The position numbers were made by a program, and so were the translations under genes. 64,000 bases of DNA, taken from positions 7,750,001-7,814,000 of the forward strand of contig NZ_CP163525.1 in assembly GCF_041080655.1 (NCBI RefSeq), written 5' to 3'. This DNA comes from Streptomyces sp. CG4 (GTDB lineage Bacteria > Actinomycetota > Actinomycetes > Streptomycetales > Streptomycetaceae). This document shows, piece by piece, positions 35,602 through 44,455 of this stretch (position 1 is its first letter; each line of letters starts with the position of its first letter). The notes under the pieces were generated by a model. The model saw only the letters and a program-made list of their open reading frames with translations, ran no database searches and was not told where the DNA came from.

Positions 35602-37044
35602 GTGCGTTTCCTCAATGACATCCAGCCCGCGTACGACCTGACGTACGACGACGTCTTCATGGTGCCGAGCCGCTCCGCGGTCGGTTCGCGTCAGGGCGTG
35701 GACCTCAGCTCGCCGGACGGCACGGGCACCACCATCCCGCTCGTCGTCGCCAACATGACCGCGATCGCCGGTCGCCGCATGGCCGAGACCGTGGCCCGGC
35801 GCGGTGGTCTCGTGGTGATCCCGCAGGACATTCCGATCGACGTCGTCACCGACGTCGTCTCCTGGGTGAAGAGCCGCCACCTGGTGCTCGACACGCCGAT
35901 CGTGCTCGCCCCGCACCAGACCGTCGCCGACGCGCTCGCACTGCTGCCCAAGCGGGCCCACAACGCCGGTGTGGTCGTGGACGAGGAGCAGCGGCCCGTC
36001 GGCGTCGTCACCGACGCGGACCTCACCGGCGTCGACCGCTTCACGCAGCTCGAAGTGGTCATGTCCAAGGACCTCCTGCTGCTCGACGCGGACATCGACC
36101 CGCGCGAGGCCTTCAACACCCTGGACCACCACAACCGGCGCTATGCCCCGGCCGTCGACAAGGACGGCAAGCTGGCCGGCATCCTCACCCGCAAGGGCGC
36201 CCTGCGCGCCACGCTGTACACCCCGGCCGTCGACGCGCAGGGCAAGCTGCGCATCGCCGCCGCCGTCGGCATCAACGGCGACGTGGCGGGCAAGGCCAAG
36301 CAGCTGCTCGACGCGGGCGTGGACACGCTCGTCATCGACACCGCGCACGGCCACCAGGAGTCGATGATCAGCGCCATCAGGCTGGTGCGCGCCCTCGACC
36401 CGCAGGTGCCCATCGTCGCGGGCAACATCGTCTCCGCCGAGGGCGTCAAGGACCTCATCGACGCCGGTGCGGACATCATCAAGGTCGGTGTCGGCCCCGG
36501 CGCCATGTGCACCACCCGCATGATGACCGGCGTGGGCCGGCCGCAGTTCTCGGCCGTCCTGGAGTGCGCCGCCGAGGCGAAGAAGTACGGCAAGCACGTG
36601 TGGGCCGACGGTGGCGTCCGGCACCCGCGCGACGTGGCCATGGCCCTCGCGGCCGGCGCGTCCAACGTGATGGTCGGCTCCTGGTTCGCGGGCACCTACG
36701 AGTCGCCGGGCGACCTCCAGCACGACGCCAACGGGCGTGCCTACAAGGAGTCCTTCGGCATGGCGTCCGCGCGCGCGGTGGCCAACCGCACGTCCGAGGA
36801 GTCCGCGTACGACCGTGCCCGCAAGGCGCTGTTCGAGGAGGGCATCTCCACCTCCCGCATGTTCCTCGACCCGACCCGCCCGGGCGTCGAGGACCTGATC
36901 GACTCGGTCATCGCGGGCGTCCGCTCCTCCTGCACCTACGCGGGTGCCGGTTCCCTGGAGGAGTTCGCCGAGAAGGCCATCGTCGGCATCCAGAGCGCCG
37001 CCGGCTACGCCGAGGGCAAGCCGCTGCACGCCAGCTGGAGCTGA
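35602..37044 (+). CDS. guaB1: GuaB1-family IMP dehydrogenase-like enzyme (probable GMP reductase)
   Basis: A 480-residue TIM-barrel protein with two CBS domains inserted at about residues 95-205. The catalytic loop reads GVGPGAMCTTRMMTGVGRPQ, with the active Cys present, and GGVRHPRDVAMALAAGAS follows. It differs from true GuaB by details such as ATG-ACC-like NMTAIAGRRMAE. It fits the actinobacterial GuaB1 group, whose mycobacterial member has been reported to reduce GMP to IMP. Start chosen: GTG 35602 (VRFLNDIQPAYDLTYDDVF). An ATG at 35530 is in frame, but its extra 24 residues are not family-like. Confidence 0.88.
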   Translation: MRFLNDIQPAYDLTYDDVFMVPSRSAVGSRQGVDLSSPDGTGTTIPLVVANMTAIAGRRMAETVARRGGLVVIPQDIPIDVVTDVVSWVKSRHLVLDTPIVLAPHQTVADALALLPKRAHNAGVVVDEEQRPVGVVTDADLTGVDRFTQLEVVMSKDLLLLDADIDPREAFNTLDHHNRRYAPAVDKDGKLAGILTRKGALRATLYTPAVDAQGKLRIAAAVGINGDVAGKAKQLLDAGVDTLVIDTAHGHQESMISAIRLVRALDPQVPIVAGNIVSAEGVKDLIDAGADIIKVGVGPGAMCTTRMMTGVGRPQFSAVLECAAEAKKYGKHVWADGGVRHPRDVAMALAAGASNVMVGSWFAGTYESPGDLQHDANGRAYKESFGMASARAVANRTSEESAYDRARKALFEEGISTSRMFLDPTRPGVEDLIDSVIAGVRSSCTYAGAGSLEEFAEKAIVGIQSAAGYAEGKPLHASWS

Positions 37045-37420
37045 CCGGCGAAACGTCGTCCGGTACGGCCCCTGTTCCTCCCCGAGCGGGAGGGGCGGGG
37101 GCCGTCCGCGTTTCCGGGCCCCCGGATGTCTGGATATCCGGACGGCCTCCCTCGCCCCCCAAATGGTCGGGACGAAGGCGGCGGTGAGGATGCTGCGCAA
37201 CGGTTGTCAGCCCGCGCGCAACGATTTGTCAATCCGGTGCGAGGAACGCAATGATCATGCGGGGACGCGCAAGGTTGCTGCATTACGCCCGTGAAGGCCT
37301 GACTCATAGGGTGCTCGTCTGTACGTGGCGTGGCGGGGACTCCGCTCGGTGGGTTCCTGTCCTCGCAGGGCTGCCACCGGTCCCCGTCCGCAATGACCGG
37401 CAGGATTAAGGAGCCAGCGC
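37045..37420. other. Intergenic region before the amino-acid permease, with direct repeats
   Basis: No gene in 376 bases. Two direct repeats stand out: GCGCAACGGTTGTCA at 37195-37209 and GCGCAACGATTTGTCA at 37216-37231. They are 21 bases apart, two helical turns, and a looser GGAACGCAATGATC follows. Such phased repeats suit an Lrp/AsnC-type octamer, and an Lrp gene lies just beyond the permease. The ribosome site AAGGAG is at 37409-37414. Confidence 0.45.
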
Positions 37421-38908
37421 GTGCTCGACCAAGGCGCACCCCCGCACGACCGCACAGCGACCGCCCCCGCGTCCCCGGGCCTCGCCGCGCGCCTCATGCG
37501 GCGTAAGCCCGTGGAACGCCTGGTCGCGGAGGGCGGCCAGGGCGAGGGAGGCTCGCTGCGGCGCTCCCTCGGGCTGTGGCAGCTGACCATGATCAGCATC
37601 GGTGCCACGCTCGGCACCGGCATCTTCGTCGTCCTCGGCCAGGCCGTCCCCAAGGCGGGCCCGGCCGTCACGCTCGCCTTCGTGATCGCCGGTCTCACCG
37701 CGCTGTTCTCGGCCCTGTCCTACGCCGAGCTGGCGGGCACCATCCCGGTCTCCGGCTCCTCGTACTCGTACGCATACGCAACGATGGGCGAGCTGATCGC
37801 GTGGATCTGCGGCTGGTGTCTGCTGCTGGAGTACGGCGTCTCGGTGGCCGCCGTGGCCGTCGGCTGGGGCGAGTACCTGAATGAGCTGCTCGACGGCACG
37901 ATAGGCGTGACCATCCCGACGGCCCTGTCGGCTCCACCCGGCGACGGCGGCATCTTCAACCTGCCCGCCCTGATCGTCGTGATCCTCGCGATGGTGTTCC
38001 TGCTCGGCGGCGCCCGGGAGTCCGCGCGGGCCAACACCATCATGGTGTGCGTGAAGATCGGCGCGCTGATCCTGTTCTGTGCCATCGGCTTCGCGGGCTT
38101 CAAGTCCGGCAACTACGCGCACTTCATGCCGCTCGGCATGGCGGGCGTCAGCGGCGCCGCCGGCACGCTGTTCTTCTCCTACATCGGCTTCGACGCCGCC
38201 TCCACCGCCGGTGAGGAGGCGAAGAACGCCCAGCGCGACCTGCCCCGCGCGATCATGCTGTCCCTGGTCATCGTGACCGCCCTGTACGTGCTGGTCGCCG
38301 CCGTCGCCGTGGGCGCCAAGCCGTGGCGGACCTTCAACGGCTCCGAGGCCGCGCTCACCGAGATCATGAAGAACGTCACCGGGCAGAGCTTCTGGGGCAC
38401 CCTGCTGGCCGCCTGTGCCGTCATCGCCATCGCGAGCGTCGTCCTGACCGTGGTCTACGGCCAGACCCGCATCCTGTTCGCCATGTCCCGCGACGGCCTG
38501 GTGCCCAAGATCTTCTCCAAGGTCCACCCGAGGACCGGCGCGCCCCGCGCCAACACGGTGATCGTCTCCCTGTTCTGCGGTGTCCTCGCCGCCGCGATCC
38601 CGCTGGGTCAGCTGGCGGACGCCACCAGCATCGGCACGCTGTTCGCCTTCGCGCTGGTCAACGTGGCGGTCGTGGTGCTGCGCCGGACGCGCCCGCACAT
38701 GCACCGCACCTTCCGCGTCCCGCTGTCGCCGGTGCTGCCCGTGCTGGGCTTCGCCTTCTGCGTCTGGATGATGGGCAGCCTGTCGGCCGTCACGTGGATC
38801 GTGTTCGGTGTCTGGATGGCTGTCGGGCTCGTGTTCTACTTCGTATACGGCTATCGCCGTTCCCGTCTCGCGGCCGCCGAGGATCTCGCGGTGACGGCAG
38901 AGAAGTGA
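37421..38908 (+). CDS. APC-family amino-acid permease (cationic amino-acid transporter type)
   Basis: A 495-residue integral membrane protein with about 12 helices. The first helix region LGLWQLTMISIGATLGTGIFVVLG carries the APC substrate-carboxylate motif GATLGTGIF. The LFFSYIGFDAASTAGEEAKNAQRDLPRAI loop is characteristic of the CAT/YfnA group, which often carries basic amino acids. The GTG start has an ideal AAGGAG. The Lrp gene begins 27 bases after the stop, so import is probably controlled by that regulator. Confidence 0.9.
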   Translation: MLDQGAPPHDRTATAPASPGLAARLMRRKPVERLVAEGGQGEGGSLRRSLGLWQLTMISIGATLGTGIFVVLGQAVPKAGPAVTLAFVIAGLTALFSALSYAELAGTIPVSGSSYSYAYATMGELIAWICGWCLLLEYGVSVAAVAVGWGEYLNELLDGTIGVTIPTALSAPPGDGGIFNLPALIVVILAMVFLLGGARESARANTIMVCVKIGALILFCAIGFAGFKSGNYAHFMPLGMAGVSGAAGTLFFSYIGFDAASTAGEEAKNAQRDLPRAIMLSLVIVTALYVLVAAVAVGAKPWRTFNGSEAALTEIMKNVTGQSFWGTLLAACAVIAIASVVLTVVYGQTRILFAMSRDGLVPKIFSKVHPRTGAPRANTVIVSLFCGVLAAAIPLGQLADATSIGTLFAFALVNVAVVVLRRTRPHMHRTFRVPLSPVLPVLGFAFCVWMMGSLSAVTWIVFGVWMAVGLVFYFVYGYRRSRLAAAEDLAVTAEK

Positions 38909-38935
38909 CCGAACCGAAGAAGTGAACCACCCGCT

Positions 38936-39388
38936 GTGCTGAACGATCTCGACGAACGCATCGTGCACGCCCTCGCCGAGGACGCCCGCCGCTCCTATGC
39001 GGACATCGGGCAGATGGTCGGACTGTCCGCGCCCGCGGTGAAGCGGCGCGTGGACCGGCTGCGCGCCACCGGAGCGATCACCGGATTCACCGTCCGGGTG
39101 GATCCGGCGGCGCTCGGCTGGGAGACCGAGGGGTACATCGAGATCCACTGCCGCCGAAACACCTCGCCGGAGACCATTCAGCGGGGGCTGGAGCGCTATC
39201 AGGAGGTCGTGGCCGCGTCGACCGTCACCGGCGACGCGGATGCGATCGCGCAGGTCTTCGCGTCCGACATGCGGCACTTCGAGCGAGTGCTGGAGCGGAT
39301 CGCCGGGGAGCCGTTCGTGGAACGGACCAAGTCGGTGCTGGTGCTTTCGCCGTTGCTGCGCCGCTTCTCTTCGGGGGCGCCGGGGTAG
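38936..39388 (+). CDS. Lrp/AsnC-family transcriptional regulator
   Basis: A 150-residue regulator. The N-terminal winged HTH is LDERIVHALAEDARRSYADI, continuing GQMVGLSAPAVKRRVDRLR. The C-terminal RAM ligand-binding domain holds GDADAIAQVFASDMRHFERVL. It starts at GTG 38936, 27 bases behind the permease, likely as one transcript. Direct repeats upstream of the permease are candidate binding sites. The ligand is probably an amino acid carried by the permease; this is inference. Confidence 0.9.
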   Translation: MLNDLDERIVHALAEDARRSYADIGQMVGLSAPAVKRRVDRLRATGAITGFTVRVDPAALGWETEGYIEIHCRRNTSPETIQRGLERYQEVVAASTVTGDADAIAQVFASDMRHFERVLERIAGEPFVERTKSVLVLSPLLRRFSSGAPG

Positions 39389-39437
39389 AACTCGGGGGGC
39401 TTTCACCGTCGCCGGGTGCGGGTGGTCTGTGGCTGAT

Positions 39438-39507
39438 CGCGCAGTTCCCCGCGCCCCTTTCAGGCATGCTGGACTGCAGCATCCTCAGGGGCGCGGGGAA
39501 CTGCGCG
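39438..39507. terminator. Bidirectional terminator built from two copies of the 21-bp element
   Basis: CGCGCAGTTCCCCGCGCCCC plus T (39438-39458) and its exact reverse complement (39487-39507) form a 21-bp stem. The loop contains a smaller ATGCTG/CAGCAT hairpin. It lies between the convergent Lrp and GntR genes and is the only place in the window where two arms of the dispersed element face each other. Confidence 0.85.
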
Positions 39508-39556
39508 AGAAACCACGACGCACCCGCACCCGGCGACGGCGCATGCGCCCCGAGCT

Positions 39557-40297
39557 CTACTCCGCCGTCTTCCGCGCCAGCGAGTTGCTGCCGATGGAGT
39601 TCCGCACGCTGAAGCTCACCGCGTCCGAGCGGTACCGGTCGTCCGACCACTCCACCGGCCGTCCTTCACGCGTCGTCGTCACCCGCCGCACCCGCAGCAG
39701 CGGACTCGTCCGGCGGACCCCCAGCAACTCGGCGTCCTGTGCGCCGCAGGCGACCGCGTCGATGATGTGCTCCCCGTACGCGAAGACCAGTCCGGTGTCG
39801 TCGTACAACCGCTGTGTGACCGACGGACACTCCGGCTCGATCGACTCCACCGCCGGGGAGATCCAGTCGGCGTACACGGTGCGCTCCAGCAGTACCGGTT
39901 CGCCGTCCAGGCCGCGGACCCGGAGTACGTGCAACACCGGTGTTCCAATGGGGAGTTGGAGGCGGGCGGCGTCCTCGTGGGTCGCCGGCCGGTACTCCTG
40001 GCTCACCACGTGGCCGGTGGCCTCGCGGCCCATCGCGCGGGCCCACTGGGCGAAGCTGCGCAGTTCCTCGAAGCTCTGGCTGCGCCGGCTGGCGAGCACG
40101 ACGCGCCGGGCGCCCTGGCGGGAGCCGATCAGTCCCTCGGAGGTGAGGGTCGCGACGGCCTGGCGGACCGTGCCGCGTGAGACGCCGTAGTGCGTCGCGA
40201 GTTCCGCCTCCGAGGGCAGGCGGCTGCCGACCGTGTACTCCTCGCGGTCGATCGCCCGCCGCAGTTCGTCGGCGATCTCCTCGTGTCGCGCCGTCAT
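39557..40297 (-). CDS. GntR/HutC-family regulator with UTRA domain (PhnF-like)
   Basis: A 246-residue regulator. The N-terminal GntR winged helix includes VGSRLPSEAELATHYGVSRG followed by TVRQAVATLTSEGLIGSRQG. The UTRA ligand domain has LRVRGLDGEPVLLERTVYAD and the closing GRPVEWSDDRYRSDAVSFSV, typical of PhnF and relatives, which often sense phosphorylated or amino-substituted small molecules. It is divergent from the ABC transporter operon at 40509. An inverted repeat in the shared 211-base region is its likely operator. Start ATG is complementary to 40295-40297, with AGAGGGG upstream. Confidence 0.92.
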   Translation of the reverse strand: MTARHEEIADELRRAIDREEYTVGSRLPSEAELATHYGVSRGTVRQAVATLTSEGLIGSRQGARRVVLASRRSQSFEELRSFAQWARAMGREATGHVVSQEYRPATHEDAARLQLPIGTPVLHVLRVRGLDGEPVLLERTVYADWISPAVESIEPECPSVTQRLYDDTGLVFAYGEHIIDAVACGAQDAELLGVRRTSPLLRVRRVTTTREGRPVEWSDDRYRSDAVSFSVRNSIGSNSLARKTAE

Positions 40298-40313
40298 GCT
40301 TCCCCTCTGCTCA

Positions 40314-40335
40314 GGTCACTGTGCACAGCGTGACC
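40314..40335. promoter_or_regulatory. Inverted repeat near the GntR start
   Basis: GGTCAC (40314-40319) and GTGACC (40330-40335) flank a ten-base core containing TGTGCACA. It lies 17 bases upstream of the regulator's start codon and could be an autoregulatory site. Confidence 0.4.
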
Positions 40336-40449
40336 AGCGTAATCGACACGCCTTGGTGATCCGTGTCAGTCGGAAGTGTGCAGGGAATCAGGGCCTGGAG
40401 TTTCGCCGGTGTTTACGGTCAGGACACCCGGGACCGGCGTACTGAGGCC

Positions 40450-40467
40450 AACTTGTTCAGACAAGTT
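40450..40467. promoter_or_regulatory. Probable GntR operator of the ABC transporter operon
   Basis: AACTTGT-TCAG-ACAAGTT is a perfect 7-bp inverted repeat with a four-base spacer, 42 bases before the binding-protein start. The TTGT...ACAA form fits operators of the GntR/HutC subfamily. It is the strongest palindrome between the divergent regulator and the transporter. Confidence 0.6.
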
Positions 40468-40508
40468 CCCCACCCTCCTTCATGCGTCCCCCTGGAGAGA
40501 CCGTGATT

Positions 40509-41663
40509 GTGTCCCTGCCGAGAAACGCCGTGCTCGGCGGCTCCCTCGCCGTCGTCGCCGCGCTCGCGCTGAGCGCCTGCGGCGCCGCCCCCGACAACGC
40601 GTCCGCCAAGACCAAGGACGGCAAGAGCGCCGCCACCGCCACCTCCGCAGCCGACTTCGGCGGCATGGACGCCCTCGTGAAGGCGGCCAAGAAGGAGGGC
40701 ACGCTGCACATCATCGCGGTGCCCCGCGACTGGGCCAACTACGGTGCCATCATCGACGGTTTCCAGAAGAAGTACGGCATCAAGATCCAGGACGAGAGCC
40801 CCGACGGCACCAGCCAGGACGAGATCAACGCCGTCACCTCGCGCAAGGGCCAGGACCGCACCCCCGACGTCCTCGACCTCGGCTCCTCCTTCGCACTGAG
40901 CGCCGCCCAGCAGGGCCTGCTCGCGCCGTACAAGGTCGCCTCCTACGGCGACATCCCCGAGGCCCAGAAGGACCCGCAGGCCCGCTGGTACAACGACTAC
41001 GGCGGCTACATCTCCATCGGCTGCGACGACAAGCGCGTCAAGGAGTGCCCGACCAGCTTCAAGGACCTGCTCAAGCCCGAGTACAAGGGCCAGGTCGCCC
41101 TCAACGGCAACCCCACCAAGTCCGGCTCCGCCTTCGGCGGCGTCTACGCGGCGGCCCTCGCGGACGGCGGCTCCTTCGACAACATCCAGCCCGGCCTGGA
41201 CTTCTTCGCCAAGCTGAAGAAGAGCGGCAACTACACGCCCGTCGAGTCCACCCCGGCCACCGTCGAGAAGGGCGAGACGCCCATCTCCATCGACTGGGAC
41301 TACCTGAACGCCGGCTACGCCGACGAGTTCAAGTCCAAGGGCCTGGACTGGAAGGTGAACATCCCGGCCGACGGCCAGTACGCCCAGTACTACTCCCAGG
41401 CCATCAACAAGGACGCTCCGCACCCGGCGGCCGCCCGCCTGTGGCAGGAGTACCTCTACAGCGCCGAGGGCCAGAACCTGTGGCTCAAGGGCTACGCCCG
41501 CCCGGCCCTGATGGCCACCCTGGACAAGGCCGGCACGCTCGACAAGACCGCCGCCGCCAAGCTCCCGAAGGTCACCGGCACGCCCTCCTTCCCGACCGAG
41601 GACCAGCAGAGCAAGGCCAAGACGGCCATCGCGACGGGCTGGCAGAAGGCCGTCTCCGGATGA
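40509..41663 (+). CDS. ABC transporter substrate-binding lipoprotein (iron/phosphonate/polyamine-type cluster)
   Basis: A periplasmic-binding-protein type 2 fold of 384 residues, with signal peptide SLPRNAVLGGSLAVVAALAL and lipobox LSAC at about residue 18. The mature domain opens FGGMDALVKAAKKEGTLHII, the form shared by Fe(III), thiamine and 2-aminoethylphosphonate binders. No tyrosine iron motif is apparent. The GTG at 40509 is nine bases after GGAGAG; a GTG at 40503 or an ATG at 40482 are alternatives. It is the first gene of a five-gene operon coupled by overlaps. The substrate is unknown; a phosphorus compound is suggested by the operon's hydrolase. Confidence 0.88.
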   Translation: MSLPRNAVLGGSLAVVAALALSACGAAPDNASAKTKDGKSAATATSAADFGGMDALVKAAKKEGTLHIIAVPRDWANYGAIIDGFQKKYGIKIQDESPDGTSQDEINAVTSRKGQDRTPDVLDLGSSFALSAAQQGLLAPYKVASYGDIPEAQKDPQARWYNDYGGYISIGCDDKRVKECPTSFKDLLKPEYKGQVALNGNPTKSGSAFGGVYAAALADGGSFDNIQPGLDFFAKLKKSGNYTPVESTPATVEKGETPISIDWDYLNAGYADEFKSKGLDWKVNIPADGQYAQYYSQAINKDAPHPAAARLWQEYLYSAEGQNLWLKGYARPALMATLDKAGTLDKTAAAKLPKVTGTPSFPTEDQQSKAKTAIATGWQKAVSG

Positions 41664-42559
41664 CCGCCGCTCTCCCGCGTGCGGACGTGGCGCCCGTCGC
41701 TTCGGCGAAGCGGCGGCGCCGCGCCCCCGGCTGGCTGGCGGTCGTACCGCTGCTGGTCTTCGTCGCCATCGCCTTCGGCCTGCCGGCCGTGGCCATCGTG
41801 AACGGCGCCTTCTCGGTCGACGACGCCACCACGGGCGCCACGACCTACACCGGCGCCAACATGACGGCCTCGCTCAAGGGCCCGTACCTCACCGCCCTGC
41901 TCGGCAGCGTCAAGCTGTCCGCGATCTCCGCCGCGCTCGGCGCCCTGCTCGGGCTGCCGCTCGCGCAGGCCGTGGTCAGCTCCCGCTCCCGCTGGCTGCG
42001 CGAGGCCGTGCTGACCGCCTCCGGTGTGCTCGCCAACTTCGGCGGCGTCCCGCTGGCCTTCGCCTTCGTCGCCACCCTCGGCAACGCGGGCGTCCTCACC
42101 GTGCACCTCGGCCTGAAGGACAGCGGCTGGGACCTCTACAGCTTCTGGGGCCTGGTCCTCGTCTACCTGTACTTCCTCATTCCGCTCATGGTCCTCACCA
42201 TCACCCCCGCGCTGGACGGCCTGCGCGCACAGTGGCGCGAGGCCGCGCTGAACAACGGCGCCACCGGCGTGCAGTACTGGCGGCACGTGGCCCTGCCCGT
42301 GCTCGCGCCCTCGCTGCTCGGCGGCCTGGTCCTGCTGTTCGGCAGCGCCTTCGCGGCCTACGCCACCGCCGCCGCCATGGTTGGCAGCGCGGTCCCGCTG
42401 GTCACCCTGCAGATCGCCGACGCCCTGTCCGGCAACGTCCTGGTCGGCCAGGAGAACGTCGCCCTCGCCCTCAGCCTCGACATGGTCCTGGTGGCGGGCC
42501 TGGTGATGGCCGTGTACCTGCCCCTTCAGCGACGGAGTGCCCGATGGCTCGACGCCTGA
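41660..42559 (+). CDS. ABC transporter permease (first)
   Basis: A 299-residue inner-membrane permease with six predicted helices, beginning with PGWLAVVPLLVFVAIAFGLP. The EAA loop that docks on the ATPase is EAALNNGATGVQYWRHVALP. It starts at an ATG overlapping the binding-protein stop and overlaps the second permease by 16 bases. It belongs with the PhnU/PotB/FbpB-like permeases. Confidence 0.9.
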   Translation: MTAALPRADVAPVASAKRRRRAPGWLAVVPLLVFVAIAFGLPAVAIVNGAFSVDDATTGATTYTGANMTASLKGPYLTALLGSVKLSAISAALGALLGLPLAQAVVSSRSRWLREAVLTASGVLANFGGVPLAFAFVATLGNAGVLTVHLGLKDSGWDLYSFWGLVLVYLYFLIPLMVLTITPALDGLRAQWREAALNNGATGVQYWRHVALPVLAPSLLGGLVLLFGSAFAAYATAAAMVGSAVPLVTLQIADALSGNVLVGQENVALALSLDMVLVAGLVMAVYLPLQRRSARWLDA

Positions 42560-43365
42560 CCCCGTGGCGGTGGGTCGTCCTCGGCCTCGCCGCCCTGTAC
42601 TTCCTGGTGCCGCTCGCCGCCTCCGTGATCTTCACGGTGGACGTGCCCGGCCAGGGCGTCACCTTCGACGCCTACACGAAGATCCTCTCCGCCGACGGCT
42701 TCCTCTCCAGCCTGCTGCTCTCGCTGGAGCTGGCCGTCGCCACCATCGCGGCCGTCCTGCTGCTGATGGTGCCCGCCGTGGTCGCGCTGCGGCTCGGCGC
42801 GCCCCGGCTGCGCCCGGTGGTGGAAGTGGTCTGCTCGCTGCCGCTGGTGGTACCGCCCATCGCGTTCGTCGCCGGTATCGCCAGTGTGCTGAAGTGGGGC
42901 CCTGAGCATCTCTCCCGGACACCGCTGTTCGAGACGTTCGTGGTGATCCAGAACCAGAACTTCCCCGTCGTACTGGTCCTCGCCTACGTCGTGATGGCCC
43001 TGCCGTTCGTCTACCGGGCCCTGGACGCCGGCCTGCGCGCCATGGACGTACGCACCCTCGTCGAGGCCGCCCGCAGCTGCGGCGCCTCCTGGCCGCAGGC
43101 CCTTCTGCAGGCCGTCCTGCCCAATCTGCGCGGGGCTCTGCTGAACGCGTCCTTCCTCACGCTGGCCCTGGTCCTCGGCGAGTTCACGGTCTCCCATCTG
43201 CTCGGCTACGCGCCCTTTGCCGTATGGATCTACAACGTCGGCGGCGAACAGGCCCAGATGTCCGTCGCCGTGTCCGTGCTCAGCCTGCTCGTCACCTGGG
43301 CCCTGCTCCTCGCGCTCGCCGGTGCCGGCGGCGGACGCAACCGAACCGCTTCTTCCCGGGGATGA
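42544..43365 (+). CDS. ABC transporter permease (second)
   Basis: A 273-residue permease partner. It has about six helices, from WRWVVLGLAALYFLVPLAAS onward. The EAA loop is EAARSCGASWPQALLQAVLP. The ATG at 42544 lies inside the first permease gene, preceded by CGGAG. The stop region overlaps the first possible ATPase start. Confidence 0.9.
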   Translation: MARRLTPWRWVVLGLAALYFLVPLAASVIFTVDVPGQGVTFDAYTKILSADGFLSSLLLSLELAVATIAAVLLLMVPAVVALRLGAPRLRPVVEVVCSLPLVVPPIAFVAGIASVLKWGPEHLSRTPLFETFVVIQNQNFPVVLVLAYVVMALPFVYRALDAGLRAMDVRTLVEAARSCGASWPQALLQAVLPNLRGALLNASFLTLALVLGEFTVSHLLGYAPFAVWIYNVGGEQAQMSVAVSVLSLLVTWALLLALAGAGGGRNRTASSRG

Positions 43366-43370
43366 CCACC

Positions 43371-44441
43371 ATGACCGCCACCCTGACCGAGACACTTGAA
43401 AAGGCCGCGACCGTCGAATTCCGCGGGCTCCGGCGGGAGTTCGGGGCCACCGTCGCCCTCGACGGACTCGACCTCACCGTCCGCCCCGGAGAGTTCCTGG
43501 CCCTGCTCGGCCCGTCCGGCTGCGGCAAGACCACCGCGCTGCGCATGCTCGCCGGGTTCGAACACCCCGACTCCGGCGCGGTGCTGGTCGACGGCGAGGA
43601 CGTCACGCACGTACCGGCCCACCGCCGTGACGCCGGCATGGTCTTCCAGTCGTACAGCCTCTTCCCGCACCTGAACGCCGTGGACAACGTCGCCTTCGGG
43701 CTGCGCATGCGCGGGGTCCGCACGACCGAACGGCGCGCCCGAGCCACCGAGTTGCTGGACCTGGTCGGCCTCGCCGACAAGGGCGAGCGCTACCCGCACC
43801 AGCTCTCCGGCGGCCAGCAGCAGCGCATCGCGCTGGCCCGCGCCCTGGCCCTGCGCCCGCGCGTGCTGCTGCTCGACGAGCCGCTGTCCGCGCTGGACGC
43901 CAAGGTGCGGCTCACCCTGCGCGAGGAGATCCGCCGCCTCCAGCAGGAACTGGGCATCACCACCCTCTTCGTGACGCATGATCAGGAGGAAGCCCTGTCG
44001 GTTGCCGACCGGGTCGCCGTCATGCGCGCCGGACGCCTCGAACAGTGCGCCGAACCCGCCGAGCTGTACGGCCGTCCCGCCACCGCCTTCGTCGCCGAGT
44101 TCGTCGGCACCATGAGCCGGATCCCGGGCGAGCTGACGGACGGCACGGTCCAGGTGCTCGGGCAGCGGCTGCCGGCCGACGGCGAGGTGCCGGACGGCGC
44201 CGTGGACGTGCTGGTGCGGCCCGAGGCCCTCCGGGTGAGCGCCGACGAACAGGGCACCGCCCGCGTCGTCGCCACCGCCTTCCTCGGCGCGGTCGTCCGG
44301 GTCACCGTGCGACTCGCCGACGGCACCGAGGCCAAGGCCGACCTGCCCGCGCACGAGGCCACCGGGCTCGGCGCCGGAACCGCCGTCGACGTGTCGCTGC
44401 CCGAACGGCCGGTGCTCGTGGCCGAACGTATCCAGAAGTGA
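43371..44441 (+). CDS. ABC transporter ATP-binding protein
   Basis: A 356-residue ATPase. Walker A is GPSGCGKTT, the Q-loop is MVFQSYSLFPH, the signature is LSGGQQQRIALARAL, Walker B is VLLLDEP and the switch His is in FVTHDQEEA. A C-terminal TOBE domain follows from about residue 240. The ATG at 43371 has GGGGA at proper spacing; an ATG nine bases earlier overlaps the permease stop but has no space for a ribosome site. It powers the adjacent permeases. Confidence 0.93.
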   Translation: MTATLTETLEKAATVEFRGLRREFGATVALDGLDLTVRPGEFLALLGPSGCGKTTALRMLAGFEHPDSGAVLVDGEDVTHVPAHRRDAGMVFQSYSLFPHLNAVDNVAFGLRMRGVRTTERRARATELLDLVGLADKGERYPHQLSGGQQQRIALARALALRPRVLLLDEPLSALDAKVRLTLREEIRRLQQELGITTLFVTHDQEEALSVADRVAVMRAGRLEQCAEPAELYGRPATAFVAEFVGTMSRIPGELTDGTVQVLGQRLPADGEVPDGAVDVLVRPEALRVSADEQGTARVVATAFLGAVVRVTVRLADGTEAKADLPAHEATGLGAGTAVDVSLPERPVLVAERIQK

Positions 44442-44455
44442 GGAATTTCCCGAAC

